Numbered from the stretch's first letter, positions 43,762 to 55,433 are shown. The stretch is 64,000 nt of DNA from Paraburkholderia silvatlantica (GCF_003096715.1 NZ_QEOL01000003.1:124001-188000), one strand, 5' to 3'. Numbers and translations: made by a program. The notes: generated from the letters alone by a model not told the origin.

Positions 43762-45489
43762 TCAGCCCCGGTCCAGTGCGAACACGTACAGCGTGCCGCC
43801 GCGCGGGACATCCTTTGCCACATCGGCCATCGGGCCGCCCCAGATCGGATTCGCGCCGCCGTAGCCCGCAAGCACGGCAACGTACTCCTTGCCGTCGACT
43901 TCGAACACGGAAGGCTGCGCGACGATGCCGCTCGCGAGTTGCGGACTTTCCCAGAGCACCTTGCCGGTGGCGACGTCGAACGCATAGAGATGGCCGTCGA
44001 GCGAGCCGCTGAACGCGAGACCGCTGGCCGTGGTCGCCACGCCGCCGTTCCAGGGCATCTTGCTCCAGTGGCCCCAGAGCTTCTTGCCGGTATTCACGTC
44101 GATGGCCTGCAGTTCGCCGTAGCCTTCGCTGCCCGGTTCAGGCTTGATTTCGAAGCCTTCGCCGAGATAGGGCAGGCCTTCCATATAGCTCACCGACTTG
44201 CCCGAGAGGCTCATGCACGCGTGCAGCGACGGCACCACGGCGATGTGCCGCTCCGGATCGTAGGACACCGACCACCAGTTCTTGCCGCCCAGGAAGCTCG
44301 GGCAAGTATCGATCGTCGTACCGGCCTTCGGGTATTTCGACGGGTCCTGAACCGGCTTGCCGTCGTCCGTGTAGCCCGTCACCGAGGTCGCCTTGACGAA
44401 TGGCTCCGCGTAGATCAGCTTGCCTGTTTGCCGGTCGATGGCGTGGAAGAAGCCGTTGCGGTCGGCATGAATGATGGCGTCGTAATCCTTGCCCTTGTAC
44501 TGGATGTTCGCGAGGATCGGCGTGTTGACGCCGTCATAGTCCCACGTGTCGTTGCTCGTGTACTGGTAATGCCATTTGAGCTTGCCGTTCTTCGGGTCGA
44601 GTGCGAGCAGCGAATCGGAGTACAGATTATCGCCAGGACGCAGCGCGGCGAGCCACGGGCCGGGGTTGCCCACGCCCCAGTACAGCGTGCGGCTTGCGGC
44701 GTCGTAGGTGCCGGTGAGCCACGCGGCGCCGCCGCCGTGCGCCTGCATGCCGTCGGGCCAGGTTTCCGCGCCTTTTTCGCCTGAGTCCGGAATGGTGTAG
44801 CGCTTCCACACGATCGCGCCGTCGTCGGGGTTCAACGCGGCGATGTAGCCGCGAATGCCGTACTCGCCGCCCGAGGTGCCGACGACGATCGAGCCGTCGA
44901 GCGCGAGCGGCGCGAGCGAGAACGCGTAGCCGAGGCCCGGCTCGAACATCTGCTTCTTCCAGACCAGGTTGCCGGTCTTCGCGTCGAGCGCGGCGATCTC
45001 GCCGCTCAGCATGGCGATATAGACGTTCTTGCCATACAGTGCCACGCCGCGGTTCACCACGTCGCAGCACGCGGTCTTGAACGACTCCGCGCCGAGCTTC
45101 GGCTCGTATTTCCAGCGCTGCGCGCCAGTCTTTGCATCGAAGGCGTAGACGTTGTCTTTCGGCGTGCTGACGAAAAGGTAGTCGCCGTTGACGATGGGCG
45201 TCGCCTCGAAGCCCTGCTTCAGCTCGGCGGGAAACTGATAGCTCCACGCCTGTTTCAACTCGCCGACGTTCGACGCGTCGATCTGCTTGAGCGGCGAATG
45301 CGATTGGCCGCTGTAGCTCCGATAGTACGTGAGCCAGCCCGGGTCGCTTTGCGCGCGGGTCAGGCGGTCATAGGTCACGGGCGGATAGTCCGAGGCGGCA
45401 TCCACGGGGCCCGCGTTCAAGGACATCGCCGCTGCGATGGCCATTGCGCAGGTCGCAAGCCGGCTTGCCGCAGCCGAGCGTCTCTTCAT
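43762..45489 (-). CDS. PQQ-dependent alcohol dehydrogenase, lanthanide type (PedH/XoxF-like)
   Basis: The 575-aa periplasmic quinoprotein (signal about 1-32) has an eight-bladed propeller with repeated DAKTG/VNTGKKLW tryptophan-docking motifs, the vicinal disulfide Cys141-Cys142, and metal ligands Glu209 (GGEYGIRG), Asn275 (GVGNPG) and catalytic Asp317. Asp319 lies two residues on (TWDYDGVN). That extra Asp replaces the Ala/Ser of calcium enzymes and is the established signature of lanthanide-dependent members. It should oxidise alcohols or aldehydes and reduce a cytochrome c. The ATG at 45489 follows AGGAGACG. A sigma-54 promoter-like element lies about 90 bp upstream. Confidence 0.9.
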   Translation of the reverse strand: MKRRSAAASRLATCAMAIAAAMSLNAGPVDAASDYPPVTYDRLTRAQSDPGWLTYYRSYSGQSHSPLKQIDASNVGELKQAWSYQFPAELKQGFEATPIVNGDYLFVSTPKDNVYAFDAKTGAQRWKYEPKLGAESFKTACCDVVNRGVALYGKNVYIAMLSGEIAALDAKTGNLVWKKQMFEPGLGYAFSLAPLALDGSIVVGTSGGEYGIRGYIAALNPDDGAIVWKRYTIPDSGEKGAETWPDGMQAHGGGAAWLTGTYDAASRTLYWGVGNPGPWLAALRPGDNLYSDSLLALDPKNGKLKWHYQYTSNDTWDYDGVNTPILANIQYKGKDYDAIIHADRNGFFHAIDRQTGKLIYAEPFVKATSVTGYTDDGKPVQDPSKYPKAGTTIDTCPSFLGGKNWWSVSYDPERHIAVVPSLHACMSLSGKSVSYMEGLPYLGEGFEIKPEPGSEGYGELQAIDVNTGKKLWGHWSKMPWNGGVATTASGLAFSGSLDGHLYAFDVATGKVLWESPQLASGIVAQPSVFEVDGKEYVAVLAGYGGANPIWGGPMADVAKDVPRGGTLYVFALDRG

Positions 45490-45580
45490 CTTCGTCTCCT
45501 GAATATTGTCGATGCACGGCCGGGAAGCGGTCAGGCTGGATGCGCGGGGATGGGGCCGGTCCGGGTGCGCTGCCGTTCTC

Positions 45581-45595
45581 GCAAGTCGTATGCCA
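45581..45595 (-). promoter_or_regulatory. Sigma-54 promoter of the PQQ dehydrogenase operon
   Basis: Read on the minus strand this is TGGCATACGACTTGC: GG and GC separated by exactly 10 bp, matching the TGGCAC-N5-TTGC consensus with one mismatch. It is about 92 bp before the dehydrogenase ATG. Confidence 0.7.
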
Positions 45596-45820
45596 TTCGC
45601 CGCGAAGCGTTGCGCCACGGGCGTTGCAGCCCGTTGACCGGCCTCCCGGCGAGGTGCCCCGCGTGTGGTCGATGTGTTGCATTCCGGTACAGCCCGCGGT
45701 GAAAAGTGTTGGCGAACGTGACAGTGGGCCGGTCGCGCAACGAGGCGCTGCACGGTATCGCGCATACCGAGGCACGCGCGGAGGCACGCGCGCCACGGCA
45801 AAGGACGCCGCCATATACGC

Positions 45821-45835
45821 TGGCACGTTCCTGGC
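45821..45835 (+). promoter_or_regulatory. Sigma-54 promoter of the TonB-dependent receptor
   Basis: TGGCACGTTCCTGGC has a perfect -24 half (TGGCACG), the required 10-bp spacing, and one mismatch in the -12 half (TGGC for TTGC). It is about 98 bp before the TTG start. Confidence 0.65.
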
Positions 45836-45932
45836 TAGATCACGGCAAAGAGGAGACGGTTGTGTGCGCATCGGTCGACGCCCGACACTACGGCGTCGAG
45901 CTACGCGAGCGCATAAAAAATGGAGACGAAAG

Positions 45933-48251
45933 TTGATTCCAGAGAAGGCGGCGGGCGCGAGCCGGGGCAGCGCGAGGCGCGCGTATGCGACGCTTGTCGC
46001 AAGCCTCGCACTCGGCGCGCTGTGCGCCGGCGCATCCACACTGGCCGTCGCACAGGCGCAAAGCGCGGCGGACAAGAACGCGCCGGGCCCGATCGTGCTG
46101 CCCGCCGTCGTGGTGGTCGGCACGACGCCGCTGCTCGGCATCGGCACGCCGCTCGCGAAGGTGCCGGCCAACGTGCAGACAGTGAATGCGCAGGACATCG
46201 CGACACAGCACCGCGAAACGCTGACCGACTTTTTCGCCGCAAACCTGCCGGGTGTGAGCGTGACCGACGCCCAGGGCAATCCTTTCCAGATGAACCTCGA
46301 CTATCGCGGCTTCACGGCTTCGCCGGTGCTTGGCACCCCTCAGGGATTGTCGGTGTTCGTCGACGGCGTGCGCGTGAACGAGCCGTTTGGCGACGTCGTG
46401 AACTGGGACCTGATACCGGCCGGAGCGATCGACAAGATCCAGCTCATTCCGGGCTCGAATCCTGTCTACGGCCTCAACACGCTGGGCGGCGCCATCGCGA
46501 TCACGACGAAGAACGGCCGCACGAGCCCCGGCGGCGACATCGATCTCTCGGGCGGCTCATGGGGGCGCAAGAGCGCGCAGTTCGAGCAGGGCGGCACGTT
46601 CGGGCCGCATGTCGACTACTACGCGAACGCGAACATCACGAACGACAACGGCTGGGCCGACCACAACGCGAGCCGCGTGCGCCAGGCATTCGGCAAGCTG
46701 CGCTATACCGACGACGACACGACGCTCTCGATATCGGGCGGCGGCGCGGACAACCAGCTGTACGGCAGCCAGACCATACCGCGCTCGTTTCTGGACGACC
46801 CGAAACAGGCCTACACGTTTCCGGACCTGAATCGCAACAGCGTGGGCTACCTCACGCTTTCGGGAGATCATTTCTTCAACGACAACGTGGAGCTGAGCGG
46901 CAACGCCTACTATCGCCATCTGCGCAACGAGAACATGAGCAGCAACAACAACACGGATTACGGCTCGGTCGACGCTGGCGGCAACGTCGACACGCTGCAG
47001 GGCACCAACGTCGATTCCATCGTGACGACGGACAGCTTCGGCGCGAGCCTGCAATTGACGCTGCTCGGCAAGCTGGGCGGCATGGGGAGCCAGCTCGTTG
47101 CGGGCGTGGCGGCGGACTTCGCGAACTCGCGCTACGTTTCGTCTTCGCAGGACGCCGCCTTCACGCCCGAGCGCGCGACAGTCGGTATCGGCGATTTCGT
47201 GCAGCAGACCGATGCGAAAACGCGCAACGCGAACTATGGCATCTACCTGAACGAAACGCTCGCGATCTCGCCGCAATGGACGCTCACGCTGTCCGGCCGC
47301 TACGACTGGGCGAGTGCGCGCATTGCGGACGAAAGCGGCATGCAGCCGCTGCTCGACGGTTATCACACGTTCTCGCGCTTCAATCCGGCCGTGGGGCTCA
47401 ACTGGAATCCGCTGCCCGCCGTCACCGTGTACGCGACCTACAACGAAGGTATGCGTGCACCAACCGCAATCGAGCTGGCCTGCGCGGACCCGGCTGCGCC
47501 ATGCTCGCTGCCGAACGACTTCGTGGCCGATCCGGCGCTGCAACCGGTGGTCTCGAAGACTTTCGAGGCAGGAGCGCGCGGTCGCGTCGGCGCGCAGACC
47601 ACGTGGAGCGCCGCGGCGTTCAGCACCACGCTCTCCAACGACATCGAGTTCGTGAGCGCGGCGGGCAGGACGCAAGGCTATTTTCAGAATGTCGGCAAGA
47701 CGCGCCGCCAGGGTGTCGAGCTGGCGGGACACACGGCGTTCGGCCCCGTAGGCCTCAGCCTGAACTACAGCTATGTGGATGCGACCTACCGCTCGACATG
47801 GACCGAACAGAGCCCCGCGAATGCTTCGGCGGATGCGCACGGCGTGATCACGGTGCGGCCGGGCGACCACGTGCCCGGCATTCCCGCGCACGCCGTCAAG
47901 CTGCGGCTCGACTACGCGGCCACGGCGCAATGGAGCATCGGCACGAACGTCACATGGCGCAGCGGCGTGTATGCGCAAGGCAACGAAAACAATCAGGATG
48001 CCAATGGAAAGATCGCGGGCTATGTGCTCGTGGATCTCGACACGCGCTATCGTGTCACGAAACGGCTGGAGGTCTACGCGAACGTGACGAACCTGTTCGA
48101 CAAGCGCTATGCGAGTTTCGGCGTGCTGGGCCGGAACTTCTTCAACGGGCCCGGTCACACGTTCGACGGCGCGAATCCGGTGAACGAGCCATTCGTCGGA
48201 CCGGGCGCGCCACGCGGTTTCTGGGTGGGTCTGCATTACGCCTGGGATTGA
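45933..48251 (+). CDS. TonB-dependent outer-membrane receptor
   Basis: The 772-aa protein has a long signal peptide, a TonB-box-like LPAVVVVG after it, a plug domain (about 55-165, with YRGFTASPVLGTPQGLSVFV and NPVYGLNTLGGAIAI) and a 22-strand barrel ending in the C-terminal aromatic residue region (WVGLHYAWD). The start is TTG at 45933, preceded by GGAGACGAAAG; no in-frame ATG lies near. It is divergent from the lanthanide-type dehydrogenase and 2.5 kb from tonB-exbB-exbD. By context it may import lanthanide (as LutH-type receptors do) or PQQ (as PqqU does); sequence alone does not decide. Confidence 0.85.
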   Translation: MIPEKAAGASRGSARRAYATLVASLALGALCAGASTLAVAQAQSAADKNAPGPIVLPAVVVVGTTPLLGIGTPLAKVPANVQTVNAQDIATQHRETLTDFFAANLPGVSVTDAQGNPFQMNLDYRGFTASPVLGTPQGLSVFVDGVRVNEPFGDVVNWDLIPAGAIDKIQLIPGSNPVYGLNTLGGAIAITTKNGRTSPGGDIDLSGGSWGRKSAQFEQGGTFGPHVDYYANANITNDNGWADHNASRVRQAFGKLRYTDDDTTLSISGGGADNQLYGSQTIPRSFLDDPKQAYTFPDLNRNSVGYLTLSGDHFFNDNVELSGNAYYRHLRNENMSSNNNTDYGSVDAGGNVDTLQGTNVDSIVTTDSFGASLQLTLLGKLGGMGSQLVAGVAADFANSRYVSSSQDAAFTPERATVGIGDFVQQTDAKTRNANYGIYLNETLAISPQWTLTLSGRYDWASARIADESGMQPLLDGYHTFSRFNPAVGLNWNPLPAVTVYATYNEGMRAPTAIELACADPAAPCSLPNDFVADPALQPVVSKTFEAGARGRVGAQTTWSAAAFSTTLSNDIEFVSAAGRTQGYFQNVGKTRRQGVELAGHTAFGPVGLSLNYSYVDATYRSTWTEQSPANASADAHGVITVRPGDHVPGIPAHAVKLRLDYAATAQWSIGTNVTWRSGVYAQGNENNQDANGKIAGYVLVDLDTRYRVTKRLEVYANVTNLFDKRYASFGVLGRNFFNGPGHTFDGANPVNEPFVGPGAPRGFWVGLHYAWD

Positions 48252-48448
48252 AGGAGGCCTGAGCGCACGCATCGGGGTGAGTCCGCATTCCTCCACGCGG
48301 GCCATTTGCGGTAATACACAGGTTGGCGGACCGCCGCGGCACATGTTTCGATCGACGCACGCGGCCTTGCATACGATTCGCTTACACAGCGTGTTGCGCG
48401 TCGCGTGCGCGTCCGGCGCAATCCGGCTGCCTGGAATCGGTGGCCGGA

Positions 48449-48463
48449 TGGCCCGGAGCTTGC
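48449..48463 (+). promoter_or_regulatory. Sigma-54 promoter of the AcoR-like activator gene
   Basis: TGGCCCGGAGCTTGC matches TGGCAC-N5-TTGC with one mismatch and exact GG-N10-GC spacing. It is 65 bp before the activator ATG, and a TGTTGCG word lies at 48392-48398 upstream. It implies auto-activation, or activation by another enhancer-binding protein. Confidence 0.6.
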
Positions 48464-48527
48464 TAATAGAGGACACCGAGAAAGATCGAAGTGTCCGGCA
48501 AGGTACCGGCCAATCGTGGAGGAGAGC

Positions 48528-50516
<1,989 letters not shown>

Positions 50517-50566
50517 AGCGCCATTCGCACGCGCGGCCAGGCCGCTTCCTTGCTCTTGTTCTGTCC

Positions 50567-50613
50567 CACGGGTGTTGCATCCTGTAGCACCCGTGTTCCG
50601 AAACGCAACACCC
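50567..50613. promoter_or_regulatory. Overlapping dyads, candidate activator-binding site (UAS) of pqqA
   Basis: CACGGGTG (50567-50574) pairs with CACCCGTG (50588-50595), and GGGTGTTGC (50570-50578) pairs with GCAACACCC (50605-50613). Both dyads are perfect and overlap. They sit 50-96 bp upstream of the sigma-54 element, the normal distance for an enhancer-binding protein. Confidence 0.65.
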
Positions 50614-50662
50614 TTTGCCTTGCCGGCAGTACTTGCCGCATCGAGCGAGCGCCGGCCCGCAC

Positions 50663-50677
50663 CGGCATGCCCCTTGC
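50663..50677 (+). promoter_or_regulatory. Sigma-54 promoter of pqqA
   Basis: CGGCATGCCCCTTGC keeps the invariant GG (50664-50665) and GC (50676-50677) at exact spacing with a perfect TTGC. It lies about 65 bp before pqqA. Confidence 0.7.
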
Positions 50678-50742
50678 TTTGAAGAGACTGGCCGCACATT
50701 CGATGCGGTATGCCGCCTCAATCTCAAACAAGGAGACATGTC

Positions 50743-50817
50743 ATGCAGTGGACCACCCCCGCTTATACCGACCTGCGTTTCGGCTTTGAAATCACGATGT
50801 ATATCGCCAACCGCTGA
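50743..50817 (+). CDS. pqqA: PQQ precursor peptide PqqA
   Basis: This 24-residue peptide ([20 protein letters not shown] then IANR) is the substrate from which PQQ is built. Glu16 and Tyr20, in the E-x3-Y spacing, are the residues cross-linked by PqqE. A strong AAGGAGA box lies 8 bp upstream. It heads the pqq operon; a stem-loop follows the stop. It is too short for most gene callers. Confidence 0.96.
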   Translation: MQWTTPAYTDLRFGFEITMYIANR

Positions 50818-50828
50818 GCACGTGCCAG

Positions 50829-50865
50829 TGCCGTCCGCGCGGCCATCAGGGAGCGGCGGACGGCA
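50829..50865 (+). promoter_or_regulatory. Stem-loop between pqqA and pqqB
   Basis: TGCCGTCCGC (50829-50838) and GCGGACGGCA (50856-50865) form a perfect 10-bp stem with a 17-nt loop and no T-run. A hairpin here would reduce read-through or protect the pqqA message, giving more peptide than enzyme, as reported for other pqq operons. Confidence 0.65.
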
Positions 50866-50881
50866 TGCAGCGAGAACGATC

Positions 50882-51805
50882 ATGAAGATCCGGATACTGG
50901 GTTCAGGGGCGGGCGGCGGCCTGCCGCAATGGAACTGCAACTGCGTGAATTGCCGCCGCGCGCGGCAGGCGTGCGGCGATGTGCTGCCTCGCACGCAGTC
51001 GTCGATTGCCGTGAGCGGCGACGGCGTGGACTGGGTGCTCGTCAACGCGTCGCCGGATCTGCTTGCGCAGTTGCGCTCGCATCCCGATCTGCAGCCCGCG
51101 CGCGCCACGCGCGATAGCGCGCTCGCGGCCGTCGTGCTGACCGACGCGCAGATCGACCACGTAACGGGCCTGCTGATGCTGCGCGAACGCACCTCGCCGC
51201 TGCCGCTTTATGCTTGCGCGCCGGTGCTCGACGATCTGTCGGACGGGCTGCCGCTCGTGCCGCTGCTCGGCCATTACTGCGGCGTGGAAGCCCATCCGGT
51301 TATGCCCGGCGAGCCCTTCACGATTGCCGCTTGCGCCGGCCTGCGCTTTATCGCGCTGCCCGTGCAGAGCAAGCCGCCGCCCTATTCGCCGCGCCGCGAG
51401 GCGTCCGCGCCGGGAGACAATATCGCCCTCCTGATCGAGGATGTCGCGGCGGGCACGCGCGCGTTCTATGCGCCGGGTCTCGCAACGATGAGCACCGATG
51501 TACTCGGCACCATGCGCAACGCCGACCTCGTGCTCGTCGACGGCACGTTCTGGACCACTACCGAAATGATCGACCTCGGCCTCTCGACGAAGCACGCGGC
51601 CGACATGGGGCATCTCGCGCAGCGCGGCGACGCCGGCAGGCCGGGCATGATCGACTGGCTCGACACATTGCCGCGCGGCACGCGCAAGGTGCTTACGCAT
51701 ATCAACAATACGAATCCGATTCTCGACCCGCATTCCGTCGAGCACGCGCAACTGCGTGCCCATGGCATCGACGTGGCCCACGACGGCATGCAGTTTCAGG
51801 TATGA
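50882..51805 (+). CDS. pqqB: PQQ biosynthesis protein PqqB
   Basis: The 307-aa metallo-beta-lactamase-fold protein has the PqqB N-terminus [17 protein letters not shown] and [16 protein letters not shown]. By published work PqqB hydroxylates the Glu-Tyr-derived intermediate before PqqC acts. It starts 64 bp after pqqA and overlaps pqqC by four bases (ATGA). Confidence 0.95.
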   Translation: MKIRILGSGAGGGLPQWNCNCVNCRRARQACGDVLPRTQSSIAVSGDGVDWVLVNASPDLLAQLRSHPDLQPARATRDSALAAVVLTDAQIDHVTGLLMLRERTSPLPLYACAPVLDDLSDGLPLVPLLGHYCGVEAHPVMPGEPFTIAACAGLRFIALPVQSKPPPYSPRREASAPGDNIALLIEDVAAGTRAFYAPGLATMSTDVLGTMRNADLVLVDGTFWTTTEMIDLGLSTKHAADMGHLAQRGDAGRPGMIDWLDTLPRGTRKVLTHINNTNPILDPHSVEHAQLRAHGIDVAHDGMQFQV

Positions 51806-52527
51806 CGATGAACGCACCTCTCCCGTTGCCGGACACGCACGCAATACCATGGACTGCGAATGAATTCGAATCGCGTCTTCGCGGGCTCGAATCGCGCTAT
51901 CACATCCACCATCCGTTTAACCGCATGCTCAACGGCGGGCGGTGTTCGCCCGCGCAGATCCGCGGGTGGGTCGCGAACCGCTTTTATTATCAGATCAACA
52001 TTCCGCTCAAGGATGCAGCGATCCTTTCGAACTGCCCCGACCGCGCCACGCGCCGCCGCTGGATTCAGCGTCTCATCGACCACGACGGGCAAGGCGGGAA
52101 CGAAGGCGGCATCGAAGCCTGGGTGCGGCTCGGCGAAGCCGTCGGCGTCGATCGGGACACGATGTGGTCGCAACGGCTCGTGCTGCCCGGCGTGCGCTTC
52201 GCAGTGGATGCCTACGTGAATTTCGCGCGGCGCGCGCCGTGGCAGGAGGGCGTGTGTTCGTCGCTCACCGAAATGTTCGCGCCGCAGATTCATCTGGACC
52301 GGCTCGCGGGCTGGCCTTCGCATTACCCGTGGATCGAGCCGCAAGGCCTTCAATATTTTCGCAGCCGCGTGCCGCTCGCGCAGCGCGACGTCGAACACGG
52401 GCTAGAAGTGACGCTGAGCCATTTCCGTACGCCCGCCGAACAGCAGCGCGCGGTGGAGATCCTGCAGTTCAAGCTCGATATTCTCTGGTCGATCCTCGAT
52501 GCGGTCGAAAAGGCGTGGCCCATATGA
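51802..52527 (+). CDS. pqqC: Pyrroloquinoline-quinone synthase PqqC
   Basis: The 241-aa helical protein catalyses the last, cofactorless oxidation and ring closure to PQQ. Typical PqqC stretches are present ([52 protein letters not shown]). The ATG at 51802 overlaps the pqqB stop; an ATG at 51808 is an alternative. It overlaps pqqD by ATGA. Confidence 0.95.
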   Translation: MTMNAPLPLPDTHAIPWTANEFESRLRGLESRYHIHHPFNRMLNGGRCSPAQIRGWVANRFYYQINIPLKDAAILSNCPDRATRRRWIQRLIDHDGQGGNEGGIEAWVRLGEAVGVDRDTMWSQRLVLPGVRFAVDAYVNFARRAPWQEGVCSSLTEMFAPQIHLDRLAGWPSHYPWIEPQGLQYFRSRVPLAQRDVEHGLEVTLSHFRTPAEQQRAVEILQFKLDILWSILDAVEKAWPI

Positions 52528-52811
52528 ACCCGATAGTGCCCGATGCTGGCAGCGGCGTGCCGCTGCGCCCGCGCTTGCGCGGCATGTACCGCTTGCAGTG
52601 GGAGGCGGCCCAGGATGCGTATGTCCTGCTCTATCCCGAAGGGATGGTGCAGCTCAATTCGAGTGCGGGCGAGATACTCGTGCGTTGTGACGGCGCGCAC
52701 GAACTCGACGAGATCATTGGCGAACTGGAGCGGCTTTTCAGCACCTCCGAGCTGGCGCCCGATATCTATCGCTTTCTCGATCACGCGCGGCTGCGCGGCT
52801 GGCTCGACTGA
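52524..52811 (+). CDS. pqqD: PqqA-binding chaperone PqqD
   Basis: The 95-aa RiPP-recognition-element protein binds PqqA and presents it to PqqE. It has the [24 protein letters not shown] segment (split over two strands) and a wHTH fold typical of PqqD. It overlaps pqqC by four bases and is followed by pqqE after one base. Confidence 0.93.
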   Translation: MNPIVPDAGSGVPLRPRLRGMYRLQWEAAQDAYVLLYPEGMVQLNSSAGEILVRCDGAHELDEIIGELERLFSTSELAPDIYRFLDHARLRGWLD

Positions 52812-52812
52812 C

Positions 52813-53931
52813 ATGGCGACCGCAACTGCTGTCCTGCCCAAGCCGCTCTGGCTGCTCGCCGAGCTGACTTACCGCTGCCCGCTGCATTGCGCGTTCTGCT
52901 ACAACCCGGTGGACTTCGCGCGGCACGGCGAAGAGCTCGACACCGGAACATGGCGCGCGACCATCACCGCCGCTCGCGAACTGGGCGCGGCGCAGATCGG
53001 CTTTTCCGGCGGCGAGCCGCTGCTGCGCGGCGACCTGGAAGCGCTCATTGCGCATGCGCGCCAGCTTGGCTTCTATACGAACCTGATTACGTCCGGGATC
53101 GGCTTGAACGTCGAGCGCATCGAGCGGCTCAAGACGGCCGGGCTCGATCATATCCAGGTGTCGATGCAGGATTCCACGCGCGAACTCAACGACTTTCTCA
53201 CGAGCACGCGCACGTTCGAACTCAAGCGCAACGTTGCGCGGCTCGTGAAGGCGCATGGCTATCCCATGGTCCTCAACTGCGTGCTGCACCGTTTCAACCT
53301 GCCCCACATCGCGCAGATCATCGACATGGCGCTCGAACTGGGCGCCGATTATCTGGAGCTTGCGAACACGCAGTATTACGGCTGGGCCATGCTGAACCGC
53401 GATCAGTTGATGCCCACCGCCGAGCAGCTTCGCGAAGCGGAGGAGACCGTGAACCGGTATCGCGCACGGATTGGCGAGCGCTGCCGCATTCTGTTCGTCG
53501 TGCCCGATTACTTCGAACAGCGCCCCAAAGCGTGCATGAGCGGGTGGGGGAGCGTGTTTCTCGGTGTGGCGCCCGATGGCGCGGCGTTGCCTTGCCACGC
53601 GGCGCGCGCGCTGCCGGGCCTCGTGTTGCCGAACGTGCGCGATATGCCGCTGCGGCAGATCTGGTACGAGAGCAAGGCGTTCAACGCGTTTCGCGGCGAC
53701 GGCTGGATGCGCGAGCCCTGCCGCAGTTGCGATGAACGTCACACCGATCATGGCGGCTGCCGATGCCAGGCCTACCTGCTGACCGGCAACGCCGCCGAGG
53801 CGGACCCGGTGTGCTCGAAGTCGCCGCACCACGGCCGCATCGCGCAGGCCGTCGAATTCGCAATACGCCCGACGCGCGACGACGAGCGGCCAATCGTGTT
53901 CCGCAGCCGGCAGAACTCGCTCGCGCTTTGA
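52813..53931 (+). CDS. pqqE: Radical SAM/SPASM protein PqqE
   Basis: The 372-aa enzyme forms the Glu-Tyr carbon-carbon bond in PqqA. It has the radical SAM motif Cys22-x3-Cys26-x2-Cys29 ([13 protein letters not shown]), GGEPLLR and a C-terminal SPASM region with clustered cysteines ([31 protein letters not shown]). It starts one base after the pqqD stop and ends 13 bp before tonB. Confidence 0.95.
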   Translation: MATATAVLPKPLWLLAELTYRCPLHCAFCYNPVDFARHGEELDTGTWRATITAARELGAAQIGFSGGEPLLRGDLEALIAHARQLGFYTNLITSGIGLNVERIERLKTAGLDHIQVSMQDSTRELNDFLTSTRTFELKRNVARLVKAHGYPMVLNCVLHRFNLPHIAQIIDMALELGADYLELANTQYYGWAMLNRDQLMPTAEQLREAEETVNRYRARIGERCRILFVVPDYFEQRPKACMSGWGSVFLGVAPDGAALPCHAARALPGLVLPNVRDMPLRQIWYESKAFNAFRGDGWMREPCRSCDERHTDHGGCRCQAYLLTGNAAEADPVCSKSPHHGRIAQAVEFAIRPTRDDERPIVFRSRQNSLAL

Positions 53932-53944
53932 GTGGAGAATCGAC

Positions 53945-54721
53945 ATGGCGCCGGCTGTTGCGTGCTTCGATCGCGGTGAGCCTGCGGTATTCGGCCGGCA
54001 CGCGTTTGGGCGGCGTGCCGCGGTTGCCGGTGTGGTTGCGGGCGTGCTCGTGCTGCATGCCGCGCTGATTGCCGTGGCGCGGTGGGAGGCGCCCGCGTCG
54101 CACGTCATGCCGGTGCGCGCGAGGATTGTGGACGCCGCGCTGATCGCGCCGGTTGCGCCGCCGGTTGCGCCGATTGCGCCGGTGTCGCATACGAGCGAAG
54201 CGGCTGCGCGAACGTCATCGCCCAGTCATTCGATTCATGAAGCAATCCGAAGCAATCTTGCGCAGCCGGCTCGAACACGTCCAGCGGCGCCGGTGCATGC
54301 GCAAAACACTGCACGCACGCCGCCGCCGCTAGCGGTGCCACCGGCCGAACACGCTGCGCCCGCGGCCGCGCCGCCAACGCAACGCATGGCCGGACCGCAA
54401 CCGCAACCTGCGCCCGTCGCCACCGCGCCTGCCGCGGACGCGCCCCGCCACGTCGCCCATCTGGACTGCGCGCTCACGAAGCCCGACTACCCCGCGCAGT
54501 CCTTGCGCCGCGCCGAGGCCGGCACGGCCATCATCGAACTCGAGACCGCCGTGAACGGCCGCGTGGTCGGCGCACGCGTCGCGACGACCAGCGGCTACGC
54601 GAGGCTCGACGAAGCGGCGCGCGACGCGGCGCTCGCGAGCCGCTGCCAGCCCTATGCCGAGGACGGCAAGCCAGCGCCGGCGCGTGCCGACGTGCCGTTC
54701 ACGTTTACCCTCAGCGAATGA
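53945..54721 (+). CDS. tonB: TonB energy-transducing protein
   Basis: The 258-aa protein has a single N-terminal transmembrane helix (about 24-46), a Pro/Ala-rich periplasmic spacer (about 65-170) and a C-terminal TonB domain (about 172-258: KPDYPAQSLRRAEAGTAIIE, YARLDEAARDAAL). It transfers proton-motive energy to an outer-membrane receptor. It follows pqqE by 13 bp with GGAG before the ATG, so it is almost certainly part of the pqq transcript. exbB and exbD follow. Confidence 0.88.
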   Translation: MAPAVACFDRGEPAVFGRHAFGRRAAVAGVVAGVLVLHAALIAVARWEAPASHVMPVRARIVDAALIAPVAPPVAPIAPVSHTSEAAARTSSPSHSIHEAIRSNLAQPARTRPAAPVHAQNTARTPPPLAVPPAEHAAPAAAPPTQRMAGPQPQPAPVATAPAADAPRHVAHLDCALTKPDYPAQSLRRAEAGTAIIELETAVNGRVVGARVATTSGYARLDEAARDAALASRCQPYAEDGKPAPARADVPFTFTLSE

Positions 54722-54734
54722 AACGGAGGACCTC

Positions 54735-55433
54735 ATGCCAACCTATGGAATCGCGCACCTGTGGGCCCAGGGCGATCCGATGACGCGCTTCGTGGCGGCG
54801 CTGCTCGTCGCGATGTCGGTCGTGTCGTGGTCGGTGATCGTGTCGAAGGCGTTCGCGTTCGCGCGTCTGCGCCGCCATGCTGGCTGCGCGCAAAGGCACT
54901 TCCGGGAACCCGGCGATGGCGGCGATGGCGTCGCCGCGCTGGGCCGTCCCGGCACGCCGTTCTTCGAGTTGGCCAGCGCCGGCCAGCGCGCGCTGGCGCA
55001 CCACGTGGCGAGCGGTGCCGCGCACCGGGGGCGCGTCGACTTGAGCGAGTGGCTGCTGCGCTGCCTCAGGGCTTCGGTGAGCGAGAGCTCGGCACGTCTT
55101 CAGCGCGGTCTTGGCCTGCTTGCCTCGATCGGCAGCACGGCGCCGTTCGTCGGCCTGCTCGGCACCGTGTGGGGCATCTACCATGCGCTGCTCGCGCTCG
55201 GCGCGAGTGGCGACGCCAGTCTCGAACACGTCGCGGGGCCCGTTGGCGAAGCGCTCATCATGACGGCACTCGGACTGTGCGTGGCGATTCCCGCCGTGCT
55301 TGGCTATCACGCGCTTGCGCGTGTTTCGCGCGATATCGTCGCGCAGCTCAACCGCTTCGCATACGGCGTGCACACGCTGTTGCTCACGGGCAGCGTACCT
55401 GCGCCGTGTGCGGCGATGAAGGAACGGGTATGA
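54735..55433 (+). CDS. exbB: ExbB, TonB-system proton channel subunit
   Basis: The 232-aa MotA/TolQ/ExbB protein has one N-terminal helix, a cytoplasmic loop and the conserved pair of helices (LGLLASIGSTAPFVGLLGTVWGIY and EALIMTALGLCVAIPAVLGYHA, each given in part). It forms the proton channel with ExbD. It starts 13 bp after tonB and overlaps exbD by ATGA. Confidence 0.92.
   Translation: MPTYGIAHLWAQGDPMTRFVAALLVAMSVVSWSVIVSKAFAFARLRRHAGCAQRHFREPGDGGDGVAALGRPGTPFFELASAGQRALAHHVASGAAHRGRVDLSEWLLRCLRASVSESSARLQRGLGLLASIGSTAPFVGLLGTVWGIYHALLALGASGDASLEHVAGPVGEALIMTALGLCVAIPAVLGYHALARVSRDIVAQLNRFAYGVHTLLLTGSVPAPCAAMKERV

Larger units (their letters stand above)
45490..45932. other. Divergent regulatory region of dehydrogenase and receptor
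   Basis: This 443-bp gap separates the PQQ dehydrogenase operon from the TonB-dependent receptor gene. Each side has one near-consensus sigma-54 element, and GTTGC words lie between them: CGTTGC at 45608 and 45622 (the second inside a GGGC-N6-GCCC dyad, 45619-45632) and TGTTGCAT at 45675-45682. The last also occurs before pqqA and is a candidate activator contact. No gene is seen. Confidence 0.6.

Noticed and set aside
45444..45932. Upstream extension of the receptor frame by 163 codons
   Set aside because: It would run across the sigma-54 elements and the dehydrogenase start. The TTG at 45933 has a proper ribosome-binding site and is followed by the signal peptide.
48252..48448. Possible small gene between the receptor and the activator
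   Set aside because: Only short frames without ribosome-binding sites are present, and the region is better explained as the activator promoter.
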